Counted from the stretch's first letter, positions 18,635 to 28,322 are shown. The stretch: 64,000 bases of DNA from Thermococcus piezophilus (GCF_001647085.1 NZ_CP015520.1:620001-684000); one strand, 5' to 3'. Program-made: numbers and translations. The notes: generated by a model not told the origin, from the letters alone.

Positions 18635-21447
18635 ATGAGGAAAGGCCTTGGAATTTTGATGAGGGTTTTGCTTTTTTAAGTTTAGTTCCGGCAACTAAAA
18701 TGGTAAGCGCCAGATACGGGGAGAAGATAATCGACGGAAGCTTTTTTGATTGGACCTCAGCCGATTTGATAGCCACCGAAAGGAAAATGGTATCGCGGGA
18801 GGAAACCTCGACCAGCTTTACGTTGCATGAGATGACCAGTACCTCTACATAGCCATAAAAACCAACAACACCGCCAACTGGGGACTTAGCTATGGAGTCG
18901 GTATTGACGTTGACCCAGGAACTGAAAACGGTTATACCGGAACAAGCGACGCTTGGGGCAAAAACATAGGTTTTAGATGCGTTATGCCATAGACTACGAG
19001 CTTTATGGATGGTGGAACGACGGGGCTGGAAGGCTGGAGTTCAACTTTGGAGCAAATGAGGGCATGCAGCTAATAAAATACGAAAACGGTGCATGGTTAT
19101 ATGACTGGCAGAATAGCTTCCCAGGGTATTTAATTAACTACACTGGTGATACCTCAGTTAGTCTTCAGACCATTGAAATTAGAATACCATGGGATGCCCT
19201 CGGAGGCAAGAAGGGGAACTTCGCAGTTATAACCTGGATAACTGGTGGAAGTGGAAGTGCAGTTTCCTCCGTACCGTGGATTCAGCACTCGAGGACAACA
19301 CAGACGAATGGAACGACGCCGATACGTTCACAAGCCTTGCCTCCCTTGAGATGTTTATCCCCATGCCAGAACTAACTGTTGCCCCCCACGGCCCGAGTGT
19401 TGTGGGCCTCAACAGGCTCGCTGAGTACAAAGTCACCGTCGAGAACAAAGGCTCCGTCTCCGCGAGCAATGTTACAATCAAAGTCTACATCAACGGAAAC
19501 CTCTACGCCAACTGGACGACCGACCTAGGAGCAGGAGAGGAGAATTGGTTCCTCTTCAACTGGATGCCCAACGCTACCGGAACCTATATCATAAGGGCCG
19601 TCGTTGACGAGGAGAACGCCATAGCCGAGGCAAACGAGGACAACAACGAGTTCACCATGAGCGTTGACGTTGTATGGGTCGGCAACATCGACGTTGACGG
19701 AAACCCCGATGACTGGCTGACAGTTACCTTTGAGTCCAACTCCTACACCGTCCAGAACGGCTTCTTCATCTGGAAAGACACCCTTGACGATCAGAGGCAT
19801 GACAAGGATCCATATCTGCCAGGCGGCAAATCCTCCCACGCAGACCTCACCGAAGTCGGCGTAACCAAAGACGACAGGTACGTTTACTTCCTCTTCACGT
19901 TCGCGGACATGAGCAACATAAAGATAGGAGACAACGGCGCGACTTTCATAGCGGTCCCGATAGACTACAAGGACGGCGATGCATACCTGTTTGCCGGTAA
20001 AATGGACACCGACACTGTTATAGCATGGGACATTCAGATGGCGATAAACCTTGGCGGAAGCCAGTATGTTGGCCAAGAGCAGGCCGTGACTTCAGCAGGC
20101 AACAGCGTTACTTCGCTACTCTACTTCGTTGACCCTGAAGGAAACGTTATCTCCGTGGACGGGGCTCTCGTTGGAGTTGACCTCACCCAGAACACCATCG
20201 AAGTTAGGGTTCCCCTAAGCGTCTTCGAGGGAGCAAGGAGCTTCAACTTCCAGGTTGCCACCGGCTTCAGCTACGGCCCAGTTGTCTGGAACTTCGGAGA
20301 CTCGTTCGCCAACGACGGCAACAGCGATATCGTTGACACCATTACCCTCGAGCCAACTACCACCCAGGAGCTGGTGGACAATATCCCGGACTACTTCGTC
20401 CGCATAACCATGGATAACATCATCGAGAGCGCTGGCCTTGTTAGTGTCAAGGTGCAGAGGCTCATCCAGTACCAGAACACCTTCGTCATGATCAACAGGT
20501 TCTATGGCATAAGGAATTTCGAGAGGGACTACACCCTCTATCAGGAACTTGCCACCGGGCTCAGGAACATGCCCCTCACCGATGAGATGGCTAAGAAGCT
20601 TGAGCAGTACGATTCCGAGCTGATGGATCTGCTGAAGCTCTACAACGAGGGCAAGTCCATGATAGACCTGCCGAACTACGCTTTCAGCGCCTCGCTCAAG
20701 ATATACCTCTCCTACACGGGCCTCAAGAAAATGGTAAGAGACCTCGAGGCCATGATCGAGAGGGCCAAGAGCGGTGAGCTGGAGAAGCAGAAAGAGATGG
20801 AAGAGCTCGCCAAGAACCTCACTAAGAAAATAGACGGCAGCCTTGACGACTGGAGCGTTGAGCCAGTTGCGGAGGACACTACCGGCTTCGGCCAGGACGG
20901 TGCGAACCTCAAGGCGCTCTACGTGGACTACGACGGCCAGTTTTTCTACATAGCGCTCACCACGGAGAACAAGGCCTCCTGGAGGATTGCCTACGGTATT
21001 TCCCTCGACTATAAGGAGGACGGCTACACCACTAGCCAGGACAGCTGGGCCAGGAAGGTCAGCTTCAGCAGGGGCATCAACGCCCAGCTCTACTTCTACT
21101 GGAATGGGCCGTTCGACCAAGACAAGGGAACAAATAATATCTCCAGCGCCCAGCTCGTGCTCTGGAACAGAAGCTCCTGGATATACAACGACCTCAAGTG
21201 GACGGGCTTCTACGCTTATACTGGCGGAGAGAACGGACGACGGACTCTCGAGATAGCTATTCCGTGGAAGGCCCTTGGAGGAAAGCCCTCTGAGATATAC
21301 ATTGTAGCCTATGTGACAGGTCAGGGGACTGGGGACTCAGCAGTTGACAGCCTCCCAGAAGACCCGAGCATTCACGACAGAGCACCTGGAGAGGAGTGGA
21401 CCGACGCAGATAACTTCACCACCTTCGCGAAGGTTGCGATAGAGTGA
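18635..21447 (+). pseudogene. Large secreted carbohydrate-binding-like protein, multiply disrupted
   Basis: The restored product is about 938 residues: a signal peptide (MRKGLGILMRVLLF...), an N-terminal beta domain with IIDGSFFDWT, a CARDB-like domain (PELTVAPHGPSVV... at 19369-19670), a central domain resembling the C-terminal binding module of glucodextranase (NGFFIWKDTLDDQRHDKDP), a helical region, and a C-terminal repeat of the first domain (KIDGSLDDWSV...SWARKVSFSRG). Frame breaks of one missing base occur at about 18672-18677, 18784-18787, 18971-18976 and 19271-19280, and TGG has become TGA at 18828-18830. The last 700 codons are intact. The divergent TGM promoter and glucanotransferase neighbour suggest starch binding at the cell surface; this is inference. 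Confidence 0.72.
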
Positions 21448-21486
21448 ACCTTTCCCCTTTTCTGTTCTTCTTTATCTATTGGAGCT

Positions 21487-22110
21487 TCAAAGGACAAGAG
21501 CGTTCGCGAGATAGAGCACCACAGCTATCGCCAGCTGGTTCGAGAAGTTGTCATCGGGCAACAGGTTATAGAACTCAGCAACCATCCCCGCGAGCGAACC
21601 AACAACTGCCAGAGGGAGACCAACGAGCGGCCAAAGGATGAACACACCGGAGAGGAAGTAGGCGAGGCTTCCCTCAACGCTCTTACCGTTTTTAAAGCGG
21701 TGTCTTCCGAAGGACTTCCCAATTATAGCTGCAAGGGCATCGCCGATGGTGGCCACGGTTATAGCTCCGATGGCTATGTTTTTTGGGAAGAAATAAACCA
21801 CTATAAATGCGGCCGCCGCGAAGTATATGTGAGCCGCGACGCGGTATCGCTCGTGCTCACGCGTTATCTCGTCTATCTGCCTCTCAAGCTTCTCCACGCG
21901 CTCAATGACATCGTCGTAGACATAGAGCCTGAGCCGCTCTTTGATTCTGTCCCTGAGCGCCTCGATTATCCTGAATGGCTCAAGGACGACGAATACGAAA
22001 AAGGCTACCCCAATCAAAGTGAGTGTCGCGTCCTTTCCAAAAAGCAGATACGAAACCGGAACCAACACGCCAGTGAGGTGAAGGGACTTACGCTTCAGCT
22101 CGCTTTTCAT
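21487..22110 (-). CDS. Diacylglycerol/dolichol kinase-family membrane protein
   Basis: A polytopic protein of about 207 residues resembling CTP-dependent dolichol kinase (Sec59/DGK1) and phosphatidate cytidylyltransferase-like proteins, which phosphorylate isoprenoid alcohols in the membrane. It starts MKSELKRKSLHLTGVLVPVS, has a charged coiled-coil insertion at about residues 55-90, and the conserved TIGDALAAIIGKSFGRHRF (about residues 122-140) plus KSVEGSLAYF. Its 5' end overlaps the 3' end of the HAD gene by over 20 bases, so the two are translationally coupled. A role in recycling glycan lipid carriers is plausible but not shown. Confidence 0.82.
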   Translation of the reverse strand: MKSELKRKSLHLTGVLVPVSYLLFGKDATLTLIGVAFFVFVVLEPFRIIEALRDRIKERLRLYVYDDVIERVEKLERQIDEITREHERYRVAAHIYFAAAAFIVVYFFPKNIAIGAITVATIGDALAAIIGKSFGRHRFKNGKSVEGSLAYFLSGVFILWPLVGLPLAVVGSLAGMVAEFYNLLPDDNFSNQLAIAVVLYLANALVL

Positions 22111-22786
22111 GCTCATCCTTGATCACCCTTAGAGCCTCGATCAGGTCGTTAACAACGTAATCTGCGTGTTTGTGATGTCTTCCCTTGAAGTAGCCTCTCT
22201 TTACGAGTATAGTAACTGCACCAATGTCCTCACCGCCCCTCATGTCGGTGTCGTCCCTGTCGCCGACCATGTAGACCTCCTCTTCGCGGGGGAACTTGCT
22301 CCTAGCCAAACGGAAGTTGTGGGGATCGAGCTTGCTGTGGCCGGTCTCGCCGCTGATTATGATGGCATCGAAGTAGTCCTTTATGCCGAGGTACTCGAGC
22401 TTCTTTCTTTGCCAGTAGCTCGAGGAGTCCGTTATGAGCACTATTTTGGCTCCCATATCCCTGAGCCCCTGAAGAAAGGGGAGGGCATCGGGATAGAGCT
22501 TAAGATTCGAAAAGAAGACTCTATCAACGAGGCTCATTATCTCCTCGAACTCTTCGGGGGTTATGCTCGCGTAGACCTTTCCGAGGAGCTTCTCCAGAAT
22601 TTTATCGAGGTCCATCATGTGAAACTCCCGCGACTGCTCGAGCTCCCTATAGCGGGCGGTGATTATGTAGAAGAAAGACTTGAACTTCCCCCGTTTGAGA
22701 AGGAAAGGTATCAAGCGAATGAGCGTGTACTTTCCAGCATCCCAGGTGTTGCAGAGAGTATCGTCGAGGTCAACAAGCACGAGCAT
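22088..22786 (-). CDS. HAD-superfamily phosphatase
   Basis: A 232-residue haloacid dehalogenase-type hydrolase. Motif I is MLVLVDLDDTLCNTWD (catalytic Asp pair near residues 6-8), motif II is IVLITDSSSYW, the motif III Lys is in GHSKLDPHNF, and motif IV is MVGDRDDTDMRGGEDIG. A helical cap domain sits between motifs I and II. It overlaps the lipid kinase downstream. Substrate unknown; small phosphorylated metabolites are typical. Confidence 0.85.
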   Translation of the reverse strand: MLVLVDLDDTLCNTWDAGKYTLIRLIPFLLKRGKFKSFFYIITARYRELEQSREFHMMDLDKILEKLLGKVYASITPEEFEEIMSLVDRVFFSNLKLYPDALPFLQGLRDMGAKIVLITDSSSYWQRKKLEYLGIKDYFDAIIISGETGHSKLDPHNFRLARSKFPREEEVYMVGDRDDTDMRGGEDIGAVTILVKRGYFKGRHHKHADYVVNDLIEALRVIKDEHEKRAEA

Positions 22787-22862
22787 GTTAAATGATTGGA
22801 GAGCTCCATTTTAATTCTTTGGGTTAAAGCTTTAAAAAGCCAAAAGGAGAAACCCTTGATGT

Positions 22863-23108
22863 ATGGAGAAGGGGACCCTGCTCATAGCTCTTGGAATGGG
22901 TATGATATTCCTAGGCTTCTTCCTAGTCTTTATTGGAACCCTGCTGAGCGCAGGTGGAGAGGCCGAGGTTGAGGGCGGCGGAGTTATAATGATAGGCCCG
23001 ATTCCGATAGTCTTCGGTACTAGTAGGGGGGCAACACTTGTGATGGTTCTCTCAGTAGTCCTGATGGTTCTCTGGATAATAGGCGCTCTGATTGCAAGGA
23101 GGGGATGA
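22863..23108 (+). CDS. TIGR00304-family small membrane protein
   Basis: An 81-residue protein with two membrane segments (about residues 6-28 and 56-78) separated by GGGVIMIGPIPIVFGTS, the signature of the archaeal TIGR00304/DUF131 family of unknown function. A TATA-like CTTTAAAAAG lies upstream at about 22831-22840. Its stop is one base before the GTG start of the antiporter, so the two form an operon. Confidence 0.82.
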   Translation: MEKGTLLIALGMGMIFLGFFLVFIGTLLSAGGEAEVEGGGVIMIGPIPIVFGTSRGATLVMVLSVVLMVLWIIGALIARRG

Positions 23109-23109
23109 T

Positions 23110-24285
23110 GTGGACTTTCTGGCGGCCCTTGCCATTCTACTCGTCACAGCAAAGAGCATCGAGTGGCTCGTTGAGAGGGTAGAGATACATCCCATCATAG
23201 CCCACGTCCTGACCGGAATAACGCTGGGGCCATTCGTCCTCGGACTCATAGAGCCGACTTCCGAGCTCAGCGTTCTGGCGGAGTTCGGCCTGATAATGAT
23301 GATGCTTTACATGGGTCTCACCAGCAACTTCTCGGCAATAGCCCAGAACACCAAAAAAGCTGTAATGGTTGCAGTCCTTGGCGTGGCTTTCTCCTTTATC
23401 CTTGGTTTCGCTACAGTAGAGTTCTTCGGGAAGAGCACCTCAGCGGCAATTTTTGTTGGGGTAACTCTCGGAAACACTGCTATAGAAGTCACGAGCAGTA
23501 TCCTCGTCAAAGAGCGCGTTAAACGGGAGATCTCGTCCATCCTCATGGGTGCAGCCTTCGTCGATGACATACTCGCGGTTTACCTCATAGGCATCATCAC
23601 AGCAATGACTAAGGGTAGCTTGGATGCCCGTTCCCTTGGGATACTGACCATCAAGATATTCCTGTTCATAGCAATAATACTCCTAATCTCCGAACTCGTT
23701 TTCAAACGCTCCCACTGGTTCTACTCGATAGTCAAGAACCTCAACGTATTTTTCACATTCACACTCATACTGACGTTCTCTCTGGCGATAATAGCTGAGA
23801 AGGTCGGTCTTAACCAAATAATAGGAGCATACCTGGCAGGACTCACGATAAGCAGACTTCGCGAGAGGAAGGACCCCCTTGTCGTTACGAGGATAAAGCT
23901 CAATGAGCTGATAGAGGACCTGCAAGTTGTCCTCACGGAGTTTTTCATACCGCTGTTCTTTATCTACGTCGGACTGATGTTCAACCCGCCGTTAGCGAGC
24001 ATCAGCCTGGCCTTGATAGGAACGCTTTACCTGGCGGCGGTTCTTGGAAAACTCATCGGCTGTGGGCTGGGGAGCAGGCTCTTCGGCCTGAGCTGGAAGG
24101 ACTCAATCCTCGTTGGCATAGGCATGGGGGGCAGGGGAAGCCTGGATCTGGCGATACTCACCTTCGGCCTCAACACAGGGCTCATCGATCAGACCATTTT
24201 TGCGAGCGTCATAGTCGTCTCCATGATGACAGCCTTAACAACACCCTTGTTCTTTAAGACCTACATCAAAAGGGCAAAAGCTTAA
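23110..24285 (+). CDS. CPA2-type Na+/H+ antiporter, intact
   Basis: A 391-residue polytopic membrane protein of the monovalent cation:proton antiporter-2 family. GTG 23110 is chosen as the start because it directly follows the stop of the upstream small protein and GGAGGGGATGAT lies before it. Visible motifs: AHVLTGITLGPFVLGLI, GAAFVDDILAVYLIG (the conserved Asp pair expected in ion binding), and VGIGMGGRGSLDLAIL near the C-terminus. It is a paralogue of the two broken antiporters at 11-13 kb and is the only intact copy in the window. Confidence 0.87.
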   Translation: MDFLAALAILLVTAKSIEWLVERVEIHPIIAHVLTGITLGPFVLGLIEPTSELSVLAEFGLIMMMLYMGLTSNFSAIAQNTKKAVMVAVLGVAFSFILGFATVEFFGKSTSAAIFVGVTLGNTAIEVTSSILVKERVKREISSILMGAAFVDDILAVYLIGIITAMTKGSLDARSLGILTIKIFLFIAIILLISELVFKRSHWFYSIVKNLNVFFTFTLILTFSLAIIAEKVGLNQIIGAYLAGLTISRLRERKDPLVVTRIKLNELIEDLQVVLTEFFIPLFFIYVGLMFNPPLASISLALIGTLYLAAVLGKLIGCGLGSRLFGLSWKDSILVGIGMGGRGSLDLAILTFGLNTGLIDQTIFASVIVVSMMTALTTPLFFKTYIKRAKA

Positions 24286-24322
24286 ATTGAGGAGTGTGGA
24301 GTAGTGCCAGGCTGGTGAGACC

Positions 24323-25486
24323 ATGTTCTCGAGGAAAGGCGCGAGCGAGGAAGAAGTTTTAGCAGAGCTGGAGGAGAAAACGGCAGAGGATTTAACCTTT
24401 GGTTCTGGGCGGATTCTCGGCTCAATGTGCACGTATCCCCATCCCTTCGCTCAGAAAATTGTCATGAAGTACATCGACAGGAACCTCGGCGACCCGGGCC
24501 TTCACGTCGGAAGCCAGAAAATAGAAGAAGAAGCCGTGGAGATGCTCTCTAGTCTCCTGGGGCTCGAGAAGGGCTACGGGAACATCGTCTCTGGAGGAAC
24601 AGAGGCAAACATCCTGGCCGTGAGGGCCTTCCGCAACCTAGCCGACGTTGAAAAGCCGGAGCTTATCCTCCCAAAGAGCGCCCACTTCTCCTTCCTCAAG
24701 GCAAGCGAGATGCTCGGCGTCAAGCTTGTCTGGGCCGAGTTGAAGGATGATTACTCGGTTGATGTTAAGGACGTCGAAGCTAAAATAACCGAGGGCACTA
24801 TCGGGATAGTCGGGATAGCAGGAACCACCGGACTGGGTGTTGTTGATGACATCCCAGCTTTGAGCGACCTGGCCCTCGATTACGGAATCCCCCTCCACGT
24901 TGATGCTGCCTTCGGAGGCTTCGTGATTCCCTTCGCCAAGGCCCTGGGTTATGATCTCCCCGACTTCGACTTCAGGCTTAAAGGTGTGCAGAGCATAACC
25001 ATAGATCCCCACAAGATGGGAATGGCCCCGATTCCCGCAGGTGGAATAATCTTCAGAAAAAAGAAGTTCCTAGAGGCGATAAGCGTGCCCGCGCCCTATC
25101 TGGCCGGGGGAAAGGTGTGGCAGGCGACGATAACAGGGACACGGCCTGGAGCAAATGCTCTGGCAGTGTGGGCCCTGATAAAGCACCTCGGCTTTGAGGG
25201 CTACAAGGAGGTAGTGAAGCGCGCAATGGAGCTGAGCAGGTGGTTTGCAAAGCAGATAAAGAAGATACCAGGGGTTTACCTGATAAGGGAACCTATGCTC
25301 AACATAGTCTCCTTCGGAACGAAGAACCTCGAAGATGTCGAGAAGGAGCTGAAGAGACGTGGCTGGGGAATCAGCGCCCATCGCGGTTACATAAGAATAG
25401 TCATGATGCCCCACGTCAAGAGGGAGCATTTGGAGAAGTTCTTGGGAGATTTGAGGGAGGTAACGGTTCATTCTATCAAGCTATGA
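24323..25486 (+). CDS. mfnA: L-aspartate/L-tyrosine decarboxylase MfnA
   Basis: A PLP-dependent group II decarboxylase, 387 residues. In methanogens MfnA makes tyramine for methanofuran; the T. kodakarensis homologue acts as aspartate decarboxylase, giving beta-alanine for coenzyme A, and that role is the likelier here. Visible features: GSMCTYPHPFAQ, SGGTEANILAVRA (substrate binding), HVDAAFGGFVIPF and the PLP lysine in ITIDPHKMGMAPIP (about residues 226-239). The ATG at 24323 follows GGTGAGACC. Monocistronic by spacing. Confidence 0.93.
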   Translation: MFSRKGASEEEVLAELEEKTAEDLTFGSGRILGSMCTYPHPFAQKIVMKYIDRNLGDPGLHVGSQKIEEEAVEMLSSLLGLEKGYGNIVSGGTEANILAVRAFRNLADVEKPELILPKSAHFSFLKASEMLGVKLVWAELKDDYSVDVKDVEAKITEGTIGIVGIAGTTGLGVVDDIPALSDLALDYGIPLHVDAAFGGFVIPFAKALGYDLPDFDFRLKGVQSITIDPHKMGMAPIPAGGIIFRKKKFLEAISVPAPYLAGGKVWQATITGTRPGANALAVWALIKHLGFEGYKEVVKRAMELSRWFAKQIKKIPGVYLIREPMLNIVSFGTKNLEDVEKELKRRGWGISAHRGYIRIVMMPHVKREHLEKFLGDLREVTVHSIKL

Positions 25487-25659
25487 TTTAGTGTAAACAT
25501 TAATCTTAGACACAAGGATACAAGAAGACCACAAGAGGATTGACGTTGTAGTGGAAGTACTAAAATCGGAAGTTATTGTTTTCGTATTAGGCACTTCTCT
25601 TTTTATAGTATCAAAAAGTTTTTAAGAACGATTCCGAATTGTAATATTGAGAGGGTGTT

Positions 25660-27240
25660 ATGAAAAAAACTATTATAGTACTGATAGTAGTTTTATTCTT
25701 GGGAAGCATAGCCTCGGGAGCTGCAGTATATAACATCCCAATAGACTCCAAGGAGTATCTTGGAGCAAAGGTTGAATACAAGCGGAACTTCATACTCAAC
25801 CCCAGCCTTGAGATTGAGCTTCCGGAGAAGGGATACGGGATAGTTACGGCGTCAATCCTTCTTCCAAATGGTTCTCTGATGGAACTTGGAACTTTCTCAG
25901 GACAGGATAAGATAAAAATAAGCTACAGCCAGCTCACTAAAGCAATGAAACTCTGGGGTTCTTACTTGAAAAGTGCCAAGCTCGATTCCAGAGCGGTGTC
26001 GGCATCACTTCTGCTCTTGGGAACCCTCCGAGATGAAAACAACAACGTGCAATACTTCATAAAAGCGGTGCCGATTAATGTGGGGGAAGTACTTGACAAG
26101 AGGAGCATTCAGGTGAAGCTACCCAGAGGGAGCTCTAAAATTCTCTACACCAAAAATCAGATAGAGGGGAAGCTAAAATCAATAGAACTCCAAAAGATTA
26201 AGGGCAACAGTATTTCAGCAACCACAGAAAACTGGCCGCCAAGCTTTGACTATGATCAGTGCTACTGGAAATGTGATCGGTGGACTGGGTCATGCTACCA
26301 AGTTTGCCTTGTATGGAAACTAGAGCAGGTCATAGTCTCAAAATCCAACACGATAATACCCCTGGTTGCCCTCCAAGTCACTGGTGACACAAGCAAGATA
26401 AACGGGATTACCGTAACTACAATGTATCGGCAGAGGACCACCCAGAGTCTGGAACTGATCTTCTCTGCAGCCGCGGCCGTACAAAAAGGAGGTAGCAGCT
26501 CCTCTACAGAAGCGGAGATAATAGGAACTTCTTATAGTATCAACACAGAAGACCTCACGATTCCGGAATCCCACATCACAATTTGGGGCTCGGAGATTTC
26601 CAACCCCTCTGTAATAGGGGCGGGCATCAAGGGCACCGTCGTGCTGGCAAAATACAGGCTTTACTGGTGGGACGGTCTCGTTTATCAAAAACTCAACGAC
26701 GTTGCCTACGTAATCCTTGGGAAGCCCGATGAAGAGGACATGAGCCTACAGAAGTTCGTGGAGCATGGGTGGCCAAGCCAATATGGGGGTATTGGAGAGA
26801 GGACAATGTGGTTCATCCACAGCTATTGGGAGCCAACTATCCACGAGAGCCAGCAGGGGGGATTGACAAAACTCGACGTGGATTTCGTGTCGTCCACCAA
26901 CACGATTCCCCTCTTCTCAGCGTCGGCGGCGGTACTCGGAACCCTTGACTACAACAACATTGAAATTGCACCGTTCATCATGGCGATGGGAGTAGGATTC
27001 AACACGGACAGCACACAGTTCTCGTTAATTCATCTTAACTTGCAACTAAAAGAGGAGTACAAAAACCAGTATGTGGACGGAACTTTCTATTCAAGTAAAG
27101 TCAAGTTCCCATATAAGGACAACAAGTACAGTCTGGCAGGTATGTACGGAGATGTTTATATCCATAGCAGTGGAAGCCTTCCACCATGCGACCCAAGAAC
27201 GGGGATATGCCCCACTTCAGACGATTTAACAGGGCAATAA
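25660..27240 (+). CDS. Large secreted hypothetical protein with a Cys cluster
   Basis: A 526-residue protein of unknown function. Residues 1-22 (KKTIIVLIVVLFLGSIASGA) are a signal peptide. The middle holds CYWKCDRWTGSCYQVC (about residues 205-220), four Cys that could form disulfides or bind metal, and a second pair occurs near the C-terminus (CDPRTGICP). Most of the rest is beta-rich, without recognisable repeats. GAGAGGGTGTT precedes the ATG at 25660, and the upstream 170 bases are AT-rich with a TATA-like AGTTTTTAAG at about 25617-25626. Probably a Thermococcales-specific surface protein. Confidence 0.75.
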   Translation: MKKTIIVLIVVLFLGSIASGAAVYNIPIDSKEYLGAKVEYKRNFILNPSLEIELPEKGYGIVTASILLPNGSLMELGTFSGQDKIKISYSQLTKAMKLWGSYLKSAKLDSRAVSASLLLLGTLRDENNNVQYFIKAVPINVGEVLDKRSIQVKLPRGSSKILYTKNQIEGKLKSIELQKIKGNSISATTENWPPSFDYDQCYWKCDRWTGSCYQVCLVWKLEQVIVSKSNTIIPLVALQVTGDTSKINGITVTTMYRQRTTQSLELIFSAAAAVQKGGSSSSTEAEIIGTSYSINTEDLTIPESHITIWGSEISNPSVIGAGIKGTVVLAKYRLYWWDGLVYQKLNDVAYVILGKPDEEDMSLQKFVEHGWPSQYGGIGERTMWFIHSYWEPTIHESQQGGLTKLDVDFVSSTNTIPLFSASAAVLGTLDYNNIEIAPFIMAMGVGFNTDSTQFSLIHLNLQLKEEYKNQYVDGTFYSSKVKFPYKDNKYSLAGMYGDVYIHSSGSLPPCDPRTGICPTSDDLTGQ

Positions 27241-27273
27241 TCCACTAATCCTTTTCTCTTTCTTATTTGTCAG

Positions 27274-28137
27274 CTATTTTGTAACCCCCTTTATGTCCAC
27301 ATGCACGAAGACCCTATCCACCTCGGGAATTTCCTCTATGCGCCTCTTCACATCTTCACTTATGTCGTGGGCTTCCTTTAGTGTCAACTCGGGTGGAACT
27401 TCTATGTGCAGCTCGACGTGGAGCCTGCTCCCAACGTAGTGCGCCCTCAAATCGTGAACACCAAGGACATTAGGAACGCTCAGAGCTCTGCGCTTTATCT
27501 CTTCGCAGAGCTCGAAGGGAGGCGCCTGACCGGTGAGGTAGCCAATATTCTCAAGGATGATATCAAAGGAAACCTTAACCAGGAAAACCGCAACCACCAG
27601 ACCAGCCAGGGCATCACCATATTCAAAGCCCAGCTTTTGAGTTCCCAGCCCAATGAAGACTGCGACGCTGCTCAGCGCGTCGCTCCTGTGGTGGTAGGCA
27701 TCGGCTATTAAAATCTGGCTGTTGAGCTTCTTGCCGACGTGGATGGAATAGCGCGCCATGGCCTCCTTCGCAAGGATTGAAAGAATCGTGATGGCAAGCA
27801 TAATAGAATTTACCTCCACAATGCTTCCGTAAAGCATTCTAAAAAAAGCCTCCCTACCAATCTCATAGGCAACTATAACAAGGCCTTCACCGATGAGAAA
27901 CGCCACCAAGGGTTCAAAGCGGGAATGACCAAAAGGGTGATCTTTATCTGGTGGCTTGGAGGCGAGCTTTATGCCGAAGTAGCCAATAACGCTCGTCACA
28001 ACATCCGAGAGCGAGTGAACGCCGTCCGAGATGATTGCTATGCTCGAGTACCAGAGACCCACGATAATTTTGATAAGCGCTAACAGGACGTTGCCGACGA
28101 TGCTAACCCAGATGGGCTTATAGACATCCCTCATCAT
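27274..28137 (-). CDS. Cation diffusion facilitator (CDF) metal exporter
   Basis: Exports divalent metals (Zn, Fe, Mn or Co) in exchange for protons. 287 residues from ATG 28137, which follows ATAGGTGAT. Six membrane segments, with the metal-binding HxxxD motifs in DGVHSLSDVVTS (TM2) and DAYHHRSDALSS (TM5), and a C-terminal ferredoxin-like cytoplasmic domain (LHVELHIEVPPE, RVFVHVDIKG). The open frame also extends to a GTG at 28164, but that would start inside a palindromic operator. Regulation by a metal-sensing repressor at that palindrome is likely. Confidence 0.9.
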   Translation of the reverse strand: MMRDVYKPIWVSIVGNVLLALIKIIVGLWYSSIAIISDGVHSLSDVVTSVIGYFGIKLASKPPDKDHPFGHSRFEPLVAFLIGEGLVIVAYEIGREAFFRMLYGSIVEVNSIMLAITILSILAKEAMARYSIHVGKKLNSQILIADAYHHRSDALSSVAVFIGLGTQKLGFEYGDALAGLVVAVFLVKVSFDIILENIGYLTGQAPPFELCEEIKRRALSVPNVLGVHDLRAHYVGSRLHVELHIEVPPELTLKEAHDISEDVKRRIEEIPEVDRVFVHVDIKGVTK

Positions 28138-28149
28138 ATCACCTATTTT

Positions 28150-28163
28150 TGTGCATATGCACA
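28150..28163. promoter_or_regulatory. Palindromic operator upstream of the CDF gene
   Basis: TGTGCATATGCACA is a perfect 14-base palindrome 13 bases before the CDF start codon. On the minus strand it lies just downstream of a TATA-like GTTTAAGTA (about 28169-28177), where a bound repressor would block transcription start. The cognate regulator is not in the window. Confidence 0.6.
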
Positions 28164-28265
28164 CAATACTTAAACGTTACCATGCATAGAATTTTCGCCA
28201 AACTTTATTAGGTTTTCCAATTTTATTTGAGCCTCCTAATTAAACTGCCATAAAAATAAGGTCAA

Positions 28266-28322
28266 AGGTCAGTCCGTCACTCCCTCATCACAGCTCGGAC
28301 AAGGCTGAAATCATCATCCCAG
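28266..28322 (-). ncRNA. Box C/D sRNA, first of a tandem pair
   Basis: On the minus strand: C box ATGATGA (28317-28311), C' box GTGATGA (28291-28285), D box CTGA (28272-28269) and a degenerate D' (CTGT, about 28293-28290). The guide before D reads GGAGTGACGGA, complementary to UCCGUCACUCC; CCGUCACUCC resembles the decoding-site region of archaeal 16S rRNA, with the fifth pair at about E. coli U1406. The target is recalled from memory and needs checking against this organism's rRNA. The D' guide region is TTTCAGCCTTGTCCGAG. Confidence 0.8.

Noticed and set aside
18828-18830. TGA as selenocysteine codon
   Set aside because: The expected residue from the repeated domain is Trp, there is no SECIS-like element visible, and Thermococcales lack the Sec pathway.
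20215-21120. 301-codon antisense frame in the secreted binding protein
   Set aside because: Shadow of the opposite strand; the plus-strand product has recognisable domains.
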